DNA of 8,196 nucleotides from Segetimicrobium sp035279545 (GTDB lineage: Bacteria; Sysuimicrobiota; Sysuimicrobiia; Sysuimicrobiales; Segetimicrobiaceae), in NCBI GenBank assembly GCA_035279545.1, contig DATEHM010000016.1, positions 1 through 8,196 of the forward strand, read 5' to 3'. Under the pieces are notes generated by a model. It worked only from the letters and a program-made list of their open reading frames with translations, had not been told where the DNA came from and did no database searches. The position numbers were made by a program, and so were the translations under genes. How positions within the stretch are numbered: the stretch's first letter is position 1; every line of letters starts with the position of its first letter. Shown piece by piece: positions 1 through 6,721 of this stretch.

Positions 1-873
1 CTCGTGGCAATTCTCGGCTTGGGCATTCTGTTCCGACGGCGGCAACCGGTGATCAGTTTTGCCGTGGGGCTCACCGTCTGACTGCGGTACCACCGGGCCG
101 GCCTCGGGCCGTGGTCCCGATCCGGGGGCGGCCGCCGGGGCGTGGCCCAAGGCGACCCACATGATCGCGCTCAGCACGACGGCGACGACGCTGGCCAGCT
201 GGGCGAGGGTCAGAGGGCCCAACACCCGCGGGCTGTCCATGAAATATTCAATCGCGAACCGGGCGATCGCCAGCAGCAGGACGAACTGCCAGAACAGACG
301 CCCCGCCGTCCTGATCCCCCGATCGAGGGCGAGGAGAATGCCGAAGACCACCAGCGCCGCAACCATCAGGTAGAGTTGCGTCGGATGCCGGGGCTCGCCG
401 AACAGCACGACGGCCCAGGCGACGTGCGCCGGCCGTCCATAGTTCAGGCCGTAGAAGAGGGCCCCGATCATCGCGATCGCGTAGCCCACCGCCAGCCCGG
501 GCGCCGCGGCGTCGGCGATCTGCCCCAGGCTCCACCCCCGCCGGCGCCCGTACGCCCAGGCGACCAGCGCCCCGCCGATCAACGCCCCGTAAAACATCAG
601 CCCGGCGTCCACCCAGATCATCGTGATCCGGGCCGGGGCGAGGACGAAGTCCTGCCAGTTCACCAGCACGTAGCCGATCCGGGCGCCGATGATCCCACCG
701 ATGATCGCGTACAGGGAGAGATCAACCACTTCCCCGGAGTCCCACCCCAGCCGTCGCGTCCGCGTACGGGTCAGCACGATGGCGACGATGAACGCCAGCA
801 GCAGGAAGACCCCGAACGAGGAGACGGGAAACGAGCCGAACGGGGTCGGAAGCTGGAAGAGCACAGGCCTCAT
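1..873 (-). CDS. lgt: Divergent prolipoprotein diacylglyceryl transferase (Lgt family), 3' end outside window
   Basis: Open from the ATG at 873 to the left edge (291 codons, no stop), so the C-terminus is missing. Lgt is an integral membrane enzyme that moves diacylglycerol from phosphatidylglycerol to the lipobox cysteine of prolipoproteins. Seen here: an N-terminal membrane segment (about 19-35), GARIGYVL (63-70), the core GALIGGALVAW (96-106), RHPTQLY (162-168), RFAIEYF (205-211, matching E. coli Arg239/Glu243) and a last membrane helix (about 222-242). A hydrophilic Pro/Gly/Ala-rich tail follows from about 244. Oddities: by hand alignment the HGG histidine (E. coli His103) is Tyr95, and the GRLGNFINGE motif reads AMIGALFYGL (134-143), so Arg143 is Met, Asn146 is Ala and Glu151 is Leu. 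The N-terminal HWYG is SSFG. The start overlaps the lspA stop as ATGA. Family assignment is firm; normal catalytic activity is doubtful. Confidence 0.85.
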   Translation of the reverse strand, partial: MRPVLFQLPTPFGSFPVSSFGVFLLLAFIVAIVLTRTRTRRLGWDSGEVVDLSLYAIIGGIIGARIGYVLVNWQDFVLAPARITMIWVDAGLMFYGALIGGALVAWAYGRRRGWSLGQIADAAAPGLAVGYAIAMIGALFYGLNYGRPAHVAWAVVLFGEPRHPTQLYLMVAALVVFGILLALDRGIRTAGRLFWQFVLLLAIARFAIEYFMDSPRVLGPLTLAQLASVVAVVLSAIMWVALGHAPAAAPGSGPRPEAGPVVPQSDGEPHGKTDHRLPPSEQNAQAENCHE

Positions 874-1382
874 TCAGTCACCCCCCGGCGCCGGCCGACG
901 AGCGACGCGGCGACCAGCATGCCTGCCCCCACGACGATCGCGGCGTCGGCCACATTGAACACCGGCCACACGTGCACATCGACATAGTCGATGACGTAGC
1001 CGAAGCGCAGGCGGTCGAAGACGTTCCCGAACGCGCCGCCGACGATGAGACCGAACCCCCACTGCCCCGCGGGAGCGGCCGGCCACGCTGCTCTATTGTA
1101 GAAGAGGGCGGCGAGCACGGTCAAGGCGATGGCCATCGTCGCGCCCGTGGAGAGGTGCGCCAGGAGCCCAAAGGCGATGCCGCGGTTGCGCACCAGCGTG
1201 AGCGCGAGCAGATGCGGGACGAGTACCCGCGTGCCCTCCAGGGGCACGAGTCGCGACGCCACCGACGTCCCGGCCAGGCTGCAGGCGAACCCCAGCACCC
1301 CCGCGGTGCCGACCGCCCAGGGGCCCGGCGTCAGCGCACGGCGACGCGCTGCCGCTCTTCGAGCTCCTTGCACTTGATGCAC
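870..1382 (-). CDS. lspA: Lipoprotein signal peptidase (signal peptidase II), N-terminus divergent
   Basis: LspA is a membrane aspartyl protease that cleaves the signal peptide of diacylated prolipoproteins, the step after Lgt, which is encoded next. With the GTG at 1382 as start it has 170 residues. Four membrane segments are visible (about 22-43, 69-96, 107-122, 143-164). The motif NRGIAFG (66-72) and both catalytic regions are present: GNVFDR with Asp123, and FNVAD with Asp146. In contrast the DQxxK-type motif of the first helix appears as SVASR (40-44), so the conserved Asp is Ser and the Lys is Arg. The start is uncertain. The GTG at 1382 lies 52 nt inside the upstream gene and has no clear Shine-Dalgarno; it would add a basic stretch (ARRAAARRRA). 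A CTG at 1334 overlapping the upstream TGA, or a GTG at 1298, are alternatives. Translation is probably coupled to the upstream gene. Confidence 0.9.
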   Translation of the reverse strand: MHQVQGARRAAARRRALTPGPWAVGTAGVLGFACSLAGTSVASRLVPLEGTRVLVPHLLALTLVRNRGIAFGLLAHLSTGATMAIALTVLAALFYNRAAWPAAPAGQWGFGLIVGGAFGNVFDRLRFGYVIDYVDVHVWPVFNVADAAIVVGAGMLVAASLVGRRRGVTE

Positions 1383-1855
1383 AGCCGCGTGTACGGGATC
1401 GCCCGCAGGCGGTTTCCGTCAATCGGCTTCCGGCAACCCACGCAGATCCCATACGTGCCGTTGTGGAGGCGCTGCAGGGCCTCTTCCACCATCTCGAGCA
1501 TCCCCTGCACGTTGCTGGAGATGGCCAACTCCTTCTCCCGCTCGAACGTTTCGGTGGCGACGTCGACCAGATCATCCTCATACCCCGCCACGTCGGCGAT
1601 GGGCTTTTCCTCGGTCTTGACCTGGTGCTCCTCCATCTCGGTCAGTTCCGCGCGCAACCGCTTGCGCTCTTCCAGCAGCAGCCGGGTGAACTCATCTTTT
1701 CGCCCCACCCCTCCCCGCGCCGCCCGCCGCACGACGCGGGCGCGGGGCCGCGCCCCGTTCGAAGCGGATGCGGTGGCCTTCGGCGCGCTCCGCGGCTTGG
1801 ACCGTTGGGACCGAGCGCGCGAGGGTGCGGCCTTCCGGGGTCGTCTCGCTGGCAT
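1331..1855 (-). CDS. TraR/DksA-family zinc-finger protein with long basic N-terminal tail
   Basis: A 174-residue protein of the DksA/TraR C4 zinc-finger family. Members bind RNA polymerase through the secondary channel and modulate initiation, although many short homologues are uncharacterised. The C-terminal finger is complete: Cys138, Cys141, Cys159 and Cys162 (CVGC, 17 residues, CIKC). A charged coiled-coil-like helical region (about 53-130) precedes it, including an EKPIADVAGYEDD stretch typical of the family. The first ~52 residues are low-complexity Arg/Ala/Pro/Lys/Ser, strongly basic and resembling a histone H1 tail; this is not part of the core family. The ATG follows the racemase TAG directly and has a strong AAGGAGG 6 nt upstream, so the start is well supported. 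Linkage to lspA is common for such genes in several phyla. Whether it acts on transcription of this operon or more generally cannot be told. Confidence 0.88.
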   Translation of the reverse strand: MPARRPRKAAPSRARSQRSKPRSAPKATASASNGARPRARVVRRAARGGVGRKDEFTRLLLEERKRLRAELTEMEEHQVKTEEKPIADVAGYEDDLVDVATETFEREKELAISSNVQGMLEMVEEALQRLHNGTYGICVGCRKPIDGNRLRAIPYTRLCIKCKELEERQRVAVR

Positions 1856-2707
1856 CTATGGCCTCCTTGCGGGCTCGGACGATCCCGCGTCTGGTTTGCC
1901 TGCTCCACCGCGCGTGCTTCCCGGCGCGGCCGTCTCGCCGGGGGTCTGTAGCCGGGATATACGCCGACCGCCAACGGGAAATTCCTCCGCCGGACGATCG
2001 GCGGAGAGGGCGTCACGGACCGCGGCGGCGGCGAGGATCTCGGTCCCGTCCAGCACCGGGACCGGGAGCTCACCCGGGTCGGTGACCATGGGGATCTCGG
2101 TGCACCCCAGCACGATGACCTGCGCGCCGCGCGCGGTCAGCGCGGCGGCCACCGCACGCACGTGCTCGCGCACGGCGGGGCCGAGGTCTCCGGCCTTGAC
2201 CGCTCCGATTGCCGCCGCCACGCGCGCCTGCTCCGGGGGCGTGGCGTCAACGACATCGATCCCCCGGGCGGCGAGGGCCCGATGATACAGCCGGGTCTCG
2301 ACCGTCCCCGCGGTCGCCAGCAGCCCGGCCGCCTGCGGCCGCGGGGTCAGCGCGGCCGCGGCCGCGGCGACCTCCGCCATGATGTCGAGGACGGGAACCC
2401 GCACGCTCTGCCGGACCGCGGGAAGGAAGGCGTGGGCGGAGTTGCAGGGGATGGCGATCAGGTCCACCCCGGCGCGCTCGAGCGCCCGGGCGGTCGCCAC
2501 CAGCGCCGGGGTGGGATCCGGCCCTTCGCCGCGCAGCGCCGCCGTGCGATCCGGGATCTTCGGATTGCTGTCGATGATGACGCGAAGATGATCCTGATCG
2601 GTCCGCGCCGGCGTCAGGTGGACCAGCTTCCTATAGAAATCCGCGGTCGCCAGCGGCCCCATCCCGCCGAGCACGCCGACGATCCATTGTCCCCTCTCCC
2701 CCGCCAT
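1856..2707 (-). CDS. Aspartate/glutamate racemase family protein
   Basis: A 283-residue cofactor-independent racemase of the Asp/Glu/hydantoin racemase superfamily, closest by eye to aspartate racemase. These enzymes use two cysteines as acid and base to invert the alpha carbon. Seen here: N-terminal GVLGGMGPLATADFY (11-25), the substrate-loop motif PDRTAAL (52-58), the first catalytic cysteine in PCNSAH (Cys88) and the second in GCTEIP (Cys202). It is probably cytosolic and would supply D-aspartate or D-glutamate, for example for cell wall or D-amino-acid metabolism. The start is the ATG at 2707, preceded by GAGGGGAG; the frame stays open upstream inside ileS but without homology. The family is usually about 230 residues. 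Here a polar tail of about 45 residues (from about 236) extends past the domain and carries the next gene's ribosome binding site. Substrate specificity is not determined by the sequence. Confidence 0.87.
   Translation of the reverse strand: MAGERGQWIVGVLGGMGPLATADFYRKLVHLTPARTDQDHLRVIIDSNPKIPDRTAALRGEGPDPTPALVATARALERAGVDLIAIPCNSAHAFLPAVRQSVRVPVLDIMAEVAAAAAALTPRPQAAGLLATAGTVETRLYHRALAARGIDVVDATPPEQARVAAAIGAVKAGDLGPAVREHVRAVAAALTARGAQVIVLGCTEIPMVTDPGELPVPVLDGTEILAAAAVRDALSADRPAEEFPVGGRRISRLQTPGETAAPGSTRGGAGKPDAGSSEPARRP
1862..1868 (-). promoter_or_regulatory. Strong Shine-Dalgarno for the dksA-like gene
   Basis: AAGGAGG on the minus strand, 6 nt before the ATG at 1855 and lying entirely inside the last codons of the racemase gene. 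It fixes the dksA-like start and indicates that the two cistrons are on one message. Confidence 0.75.
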
Positions 2708-2744
2708 CCGCTCGCTGCTCCCCTCGATCGCGCTACTCCTAGTA

Positions 2745-2761
2745 TCCCCGCCCGCCGGGGA
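2745..2761 (-). other. Small hairpin in the ileS-racemase spacer
   Basis: The 65-nt gap between ileS and the racemase contains the inverted repeat TCCCC/GGGGA with a 7-nt loop. No U-tract follows, so it does not look like a terminator; it could be a processing or pausing site, or chance in GC-rich DNA. No convincing promoter is visible in this gap. Confidence 0.3.
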
Positions 2762-2772
2762 CGTTTCCCGCC

Positions 2773-5700
2773 TTAGTGGGCCTGAACGATGCCGACGGTC
2801 AGCTCGTGCCCATCCAGGCGGACCGCCTTCCGGTGCACCTGGGCGTCGGCCGCGGGCACGCCGGCCCGCGCATCGGCGCCCAAGACCTCCCGCAGCACGT
2901 AGTCGCGGTGGCTTCGCAGCACCTCCCCGAGGGCGGCATCCCCCTCGTAGTACACGGTGATCCGGTCGGCGATCTGGAACCCCGCCTCCTTCCGCAGCTG
3001 CTGGATCTGGTGCACCAGCTCCCGAGCCATCCCTTCGCGCACCAGGTCGTCGGTCAGGGTCGTTTCCAGCACTACCCACGCCCCCGCCCCCCCGGCGCCG
3101 ACCAGCCCGGCGTTCCAATGGACCCGCACATCGACCTCGGTGCGCTCCAGGACGACCTCCTGCCCGCCGGCCAGGGTGAGGCGAAACGGCTCGCGCTCCG
3201 GCGTCCCCTCGAGGAGGGCCTCCCCCCGCTCCCGCAGCGCCTCGACGACCTCGGTGATCCGGCCGCCGAATTTGGGGCCCAGCAGGTCGAACCGGGGGCG
3301 GACGTCCAACCGGCCCAGCGCCCGGGAGGAGCCGACGAACCGAAGCGCCTTCACGTTGAGCTCATCGCGGACGTGCTCCGCCAGTGCGGGGTGGCGCTCC
3401 AGCACGCCCGATCGGTCAACGATGATCGCGGTCGCCAGGGGCTGGCGGACCCGGATCTTCGCGGCGTTCCGGGCCGACCGCCCGATCGAGATGACCTCGC
3501 GGGTCCGCTCCGTCGCCTCCAGCAGCGCGGGATCGTCCCAGGCCGTCTCGGCGACCGGCATCGGGCAGAGGTGCACGCTCTCCGGTGCGCGCGCATCGAC
3601 CGAGCGGACCAGGTTTTGGTACAGCGTCTCCGCCAGAAACGGCACGAACGGCGCGAGCAGGCGGCTCAGGGTGACCAGCACGTCGTACAGCGTCTGGTAG
3701 GCGGCCCGCTTGTCGGCGTCGAGCTCGGACTTCCAGTACCGGCGCCGGCCCCGGCGCACATACCACAGGGACAGATCATCGACGAAGCGCTCGACGATCC
3801 GCGCGGCGCCGGGAACGTCGTAATCGTCGAGGCGCTCGCGCACGATCCGGATGACGCGGGTGAGGGACGCCCGCGCCCAGCGGTCGAGCACGCCCGGCTC
3901 CCCGGCCCAGGCCGCGGCCCCCGGCGTGAACCCATCCAGGTTCGCGTAGGTCACAAAGAAGGCGTAGACGTTCCACAAGGGCAAGATGAACCGGCGCCGG
4001 ACCTCGTCCGCCGGGCCGTAGCCAAAGTTCACATTCTGCGAGGGGTTCTGGACGGCGTAGAGCCAGCGGACGACGTCGCTGCCCATTCGCTCCGCCGCTT
4101 CGTTGAACTCGATCATGTTCCCCGAGGACTTGTGCATCTCCCGGCCCCGCTCGTCCCGCACCATCGCGTGCCCGAGGCAGACCCGGTAGGGCTCGCGGCC
4201 TTCCAGCACCGTGCTCATGACCAGCATCGAATAGAACCAGTTGCGGTATTGTCCGGGGAACGCCTCGGTGATGAAGTCCGCGGGGAACCACTCCCGCCAC
4301 GACGCGGGGTCCTGCCGGTACCCCATCGTGGAGTACGGCACGATCCCGGCGTCGAGCCAGGGGTTTCCCACATCGAGGATCCGCGACACCGGCGCCCCGC
4401 ACTGCCGGCACCGGATCTTGACCGCGTCCACCCAGGGCCGGTGCGGGGTGTGGCCCTGGAACTCCTCCCACCCCTCGACCGCGCGCTGGCGCAGCTCGTC
4501 CTCGCCGCCGATCACCTCGAAGGTCCGGCAGGCCTGGCACTCCCAGATCGGCAGCGCCAGCCCCCAATACCGCTTCTTGCTGATCATCCAGTCGTGCATG
4601 TTGCGGAGCCAGTCCAGTTCGCGCTCCAGGCCGAACTCGGGGATCCAGCGGATCTTCTCGGTGACCGCGATCATGGGGGCGCGCAGCGGGTCCATGGCCA
4701 GAAACCACTCGTCGACCAGGCGGAAGACCAGCTCGCTGCCGCACCGCCAGCACATCGGGTAGCGGTGCGTGTACTCCTCCGCCCTGTACAGGAGGCCGCG
4801 GCGCTCCAGGTCCTCGCGGATCGGCTGCGCCACGTCGTAGACGTGCTGTCCGGCCAGCCAGCCAAACGGCTCGGTAAAGACGCCGAACTCGTCGATCGGG
4901 GCGAGCACGCGAAGGCCGTGCTCCTTCCCCAGCGCGAAGTCCTCCGCGCCGCAGCCGGGAGCGATGTGCACGAGCCCGGTCCCTTCCGCCGCGGTCACCT
5001 CCGCCCACGGCACGACCCGGTGCACGACGCCCTGTTGCGCGGGCAGGTCGTCGTACGGCCCGGTGTAGGTCCATCCGACGAGGGAGGCCCCGGGCAGCTC
5101 TTCGCGGACCCGATGGCCGCCGCGCAGCATATCCAGGCGATCCTTCACCAGGTAGTAGCTGTCCCCCCCTTGCTCCACCCGAACATAGGTCAGCGCGGGA
5201 TTGACCGCGACGGCCACGTTGCTGGTGAGGGTCCAGGGGGTCGTCGTCCACACCAGCAGGTACGCCCCCGGACGGTCCGACAGCGGCAGCCGCACGGTCA
5301 GGCTGGTGTGGGTGACCTCCTGATAGCCTTCGGTGACGATCTCGTGTTCGGACAGGCCGGTGCTGCACCGGGGGCACCAGGGCATGACATCATGGCCTTT
5401 GTAGAGGAGCCCGCGCTCCCAGCACCGCTTCAGGAACATCCAGATGGAGTAGTTGTTCTCATCGGACATCGTAAAGTACGAGTGGTCCCAGTCCATCCAG
5501 TAGCCCAACCGGAGCGACTGCTGCGTCAGGACCCCGGCGAAGTGGCGGACGCGGGCCTTGCAGCGCTCGACGAACTCCGCAATACCGAAGCGCTCGATGT
5601 CGCGCTTGCTCTTGAAGCCCAGCTCCTTCTCCACCTCGACCTCCACCCAGAGACCCTGGCAATCGAATCCATTCTGGTACCGCTGGCGGTGGCCGAGCAT

Positions 5701-5925
5701 CGTGTGATACCGGCAGAAGAGGTCTTTGTAGGAACGCCCCCACGCATGGTGGACGCCCATCGGGTTGTTGGCGGTAATGGGGCCGTCGAGGAACGACCAG
5801 CGGGTAGCGGAGGAGGCGTTGCGGGCGAGGTATTTCGCGAGGATGTCGTGCTGCTGCCACCACTCCAGCAGCGCCCGCTCCTGGGCGGGGAAGTCGACGC
5901 GGATTTCCACTGGCTGGAACGGCAT
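2773..5925 (-). CDS. ileS: Isoleucyl-tRNA synthetase, IleRS2 type with GVHH signature
   Basis: Class Ia synthetase charging tRNA-Ile, cytosolic, 1050 residues, normal for the bacterial/eukaryote-like IleRS2 group. Order: catalytic fold start with GPITANNPMGVHHAWG (48-63); zinc-type WCPRC (183-187); CP1 editing domain with TTTPWT (227-232) and HIAPGCGAEDF (320-330); CxxC pairs at 392/395, 463/466 and 506/509; DVGNPWLDAG (518-527); KMSKS region EMHKSSGN (596-603); anticodon-binding helical domain with LSLWYVRRGRRRYW (718-731); and a C-terminal domain to 1050. By alignment the HIGH motif reads GVHH (57-60): the first His and the Gly are exchanged. The KMSKS loop is EMHKS. The ATG at 5925 was chosen over one 16 codons upstream because GGAGGG lies just before it and the extra codons overlap the leader hairpin. 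First gene of the operon. Confidence 0.97.
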   Translation of the reverse strand: MPFQPVEIRVDFPAQERALLEWWQQHDILAKYLARNASSATRWSFLDGPITANNPMGVHHAWGRSYKDLFCRYHTMLGHRQRYQNGFDCQGLWVEVEVEKELGFKSKRDIERFGIAEFVERCKARVRHFAGVLTQQSLRLGYWMDWDHSYFTMSDENNYSIWMFLKRCWERGLLYKGHDVMPWCPRCSTGLSEHEIVTEGYQEVTHTSLTVRLPLSDRPGAYLLVWTTTPWTLTSNVAVAVNPALTYVRVEQGGDSYYLVKDRLDMLRGGHRVREELPGASLVGWTYTGPYDDLPAQQGVVHRVVPWAEVTAAEGTGLVHIAPGCGAEDFALGKEHGLRVLAPIDEFGVFTEPFGWLAGQHVYDVAQPIREDLERRGLLYRAEEYTHRYPMCWRCGSELVFRLVDEWFLAMDPLRAPMIAVTEKIRWIPEFGLERELDWLRNMHDWMISKKRYWGLALPIWECQACRTFEVIGGEDELRQRAVEGWEEFQGHTPHRPWVDAVKIRCRQCGAPVSRILDVGNPWLDAGIVPYSTMGYRQDPASWREWFPADFITEAFPGQYRNWFYSMLVMSTVLEGREPYRVCLGHAMVRDERGREMHKSSGNMIEFNEAAERMGSDVVRWLYAVQNPSQNVNFGYGPADEVRRRFILPLWNVYAFFVTYANLDGFTPGAAAWAGEPGVLDRWARASLTRVIRIVRERLDDYDVPGAARIVERFVDDLSLWYVRRGRRRYWKSELDADKRAAYQTLYDVLVTLSRLLAPFVPFLAETLYQNLVRSVDARAPESVHLCPMPVAETAWDDPALLEATERTREVISIGRSARNAAKIRVRQPLATAIIVDRSGVLERHPALAEHVRDELNVKALRFVGSSRALGRLDVRPRFDLLGPKFGGRITEVVEALRERGEALLEGTPEREPFRLTLAGGQEVVLERTEVDVRVHWNAGLVGAGGAGAWVVLETTLTDDLVREGMARELVHQIQQLRKEAGFQIADRITVYYEGDAALGEVLRSHRDYVLREVLGADARAGVPAADAQVHRKAVRLDGHELTVGIVQAH

Positions 5926-5930
5926 CCCGA

Positions 5931-5936
5931 CCCTCC
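5931..5936 (-). promoter_or_regulatory. ileS Shine-Dalgarno
   Basis: GGAGGG on the minus strand, 5 nt before the ATG at 5925. It decides the ileS start and lies right behind the U-tract of the leader hairpin. Confidence 0.75.
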
Positions 5937-5941
5937 GCAAC

Positions 5942-5959
5942 AAAAAAGCCCGCCGGGCT
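5942..5959 (-). terminator. Intrinsic-terminator-like hairpin in the ileS leader
   Basis: On the minus strand AGCCC, loop GGC, GGGCT, followed by a run of U (TTTTTTG). An alternative larger pairing using the upstream GCCGCCG is also possible. It sits between the ileS promoter and the ileS ribosome binding site, so if it terminates it would do so before ileS, as in transcription attenuation. Because a good promoter lies upstream, it is unlikely to be merely the end of another transcript. Confidence 0.6.
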
Positions 5960-6045
5960 GAGCGGCGGCCCATCCTTGACGCCAGGTTGCACCCCGACGA
6001 CCGGCGCGGACTCAGCGCGGCGCCATCGCGGTTCAGTTCCGGGCG

Positions 6046-6074
6046 ATTCTAGCACACCCGCCCGGGAGCGTCAA
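6046..6074 (-). promoter_or_regulatory. Sigma70-type promoter of the ileS operon
   Basis: On the minus strand TTGACG (6074-6069), a spacer of exactly 17 bp, then TAGAAT (6051-6046). Both hexamers match the housekeeping consensus at five of six positions, which is unusual in DNA this GC-rich. The predicted start is near 6039. It is the only clear promoter before the ileS-lgt run. Confidence 0.7.
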
Positions 6075-6208
6075 CGGCGGTGCGCTTGCCCCAGCGGTGA
6101 GGAATAGGCGGGTGGCGGGGACGGCCGGGTGGGTGGATAGCCTAGGGACCTCAGCGGCGGGAGTGATGCGTGGTGGGCGCCCGCAGCGGCGGCTGCAAGC
6201 GGGACGAT

Positions 6209-6720
6209 TTAGACCAGCACAGCGAGCACGACGAGGAGCCACCGCCAGCAGGAGGGTTGGGAGGTATCGAGGCGGATTTGGATGACCAACCGGGGCTCCT
6301 CGAGCAGGAGCCCGTGGCGGAGATCCTCGAGCAGCCGACGGGCAATGTTTTTCAGGCTGCCAAATAGCGTGAGAACGGTCTTGCCCTGCGTGGCGGCCCA
6401 CTGGCGGAGCAGACTCCCGTGCTCCAGCAATTGCAGCATGATGTGGGCGATTTGGAGGAGATAGTAATAGGCTTTCAACCCGTCCGGATCGGTGCTCTAG
6501 GCATGCTCCAAGTGCAGCTCGCTGGTTTTCTGCAGATTGACCCCTGATTTTCAATCGTCCACCGGCGGCGCCCCCCTTCCATCGCGATCGGTACGACCGT
6601 GTCCCGGGTCACGGGGAGATTGGTGATCCAGGCGAAGGTGGTGGGTTTGCCCTCCACCGTCGTTTCCTCACAGTGCACCGCATTCACGCTGTACAACCGG
6701 TGGTTCGCGGCCTCCCCAGT
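6209..6720 (-). pseudogene. C-terminal remnant of a DDE (IS4-like) transposase
   Basis: Two overlapping minus-strand frames give one recognisable transposase C-terminus. From 6720 the first frame reads through VNAVHCEETTVEGKPTTFAW and WITNLPVTRDTVVPI to GGRRRWTIENQG, which resembles the YREK region around the last catalytic Glu of IS4-like enzymes. Near 6539-6541 one base is missing: inserting it restores QGFNLQK and joins the second frame, NLQKTSELHLEHA. An in-frame TAG (6499-6497) then replaces what is normally a Tyr in EHAYS. The frame continues as STDPDGLKAYYYLLQIAHIM and so on to a TAA at 6209. The N-terminal and central parts with the catalytic aspartates are absent, and the fragment begins one base after the stop of the upstream small ORF, so an internal deletion of some 300 residues is inferred. 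It is clearly non-functional; the exact IS family was not determined. Confidence 0.8.
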
Positions 6721-6721
6721 G

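Larger units (their letters stand above)
5926..6039 (-). promoter_or_regulatory. ileS leader: Candidate attenuator leader of ileS
   Basis: Leader of about 114 nt from the predicted transcription start (near 6039) to the ileS ATG. It contains the terminator-like hairpin (5959-5942) and an upstream segment GCTGAG (6016-6011) that is complementary to CTCAGC (5962-5957). The latter overlaps the 5' arm of the hairpin, so the two pairings are mutually exclusive: a possible antiterminator. A five-codon mini-ORF, Met-Ala-Pro-Arg-stop (6026-6012), ends inside the GCTGAG arm but has no clear Shine-Dalgarno and no Ile codon. ileS genes are often controlled by T-box riboswitches. A segment ending GAACCGCG (about 6038-6025) and GGGTGCAACC further down weakly recall the T-box sequence, but neither has the UGGN needed to pair with the tRNA end, and the leader is too short for a normal Stem I. 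I call it an attenuator of unknown type. Confidence 0.4.

Noticed and set aside
972..2285. A 437-codon plus-strand frame.
   Set aside because: It runs antisense across lspA, the dksA-like gene and the racemase, all of which have clear family motifs.
2708..3118. N-terminal extension of the racemase frame to 3118.
   Set aside because: The extra codons overlap the ileS 3' end, look low-complexity, and the ATG at 2707 has a good Shine-Dalgarno and fits the family start.
3776..5377. A 533-codon minus-strand frame inside ileS.
   Set aside because: It is an out-of-frame shadow of ileS with Arg/Ala/Gly-rich composition and no homology.
2776..5961. A 1061-codon open frame on the plus strand.
   Set aside because: It is exactly antisense to ileS and its translation is low-complexity Pro/Arg/His/Gln-rich sequence without domains; long antisense frames are expected in very GC-rich genes.
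5926..6040. A standard T-box riboswitch for ileS.
   Set aside because: No segment has the UGGN-ACCGCG core needed for tRNA pairing, and the leader is too short for a normal Stem I; only weak resemblance was seen.
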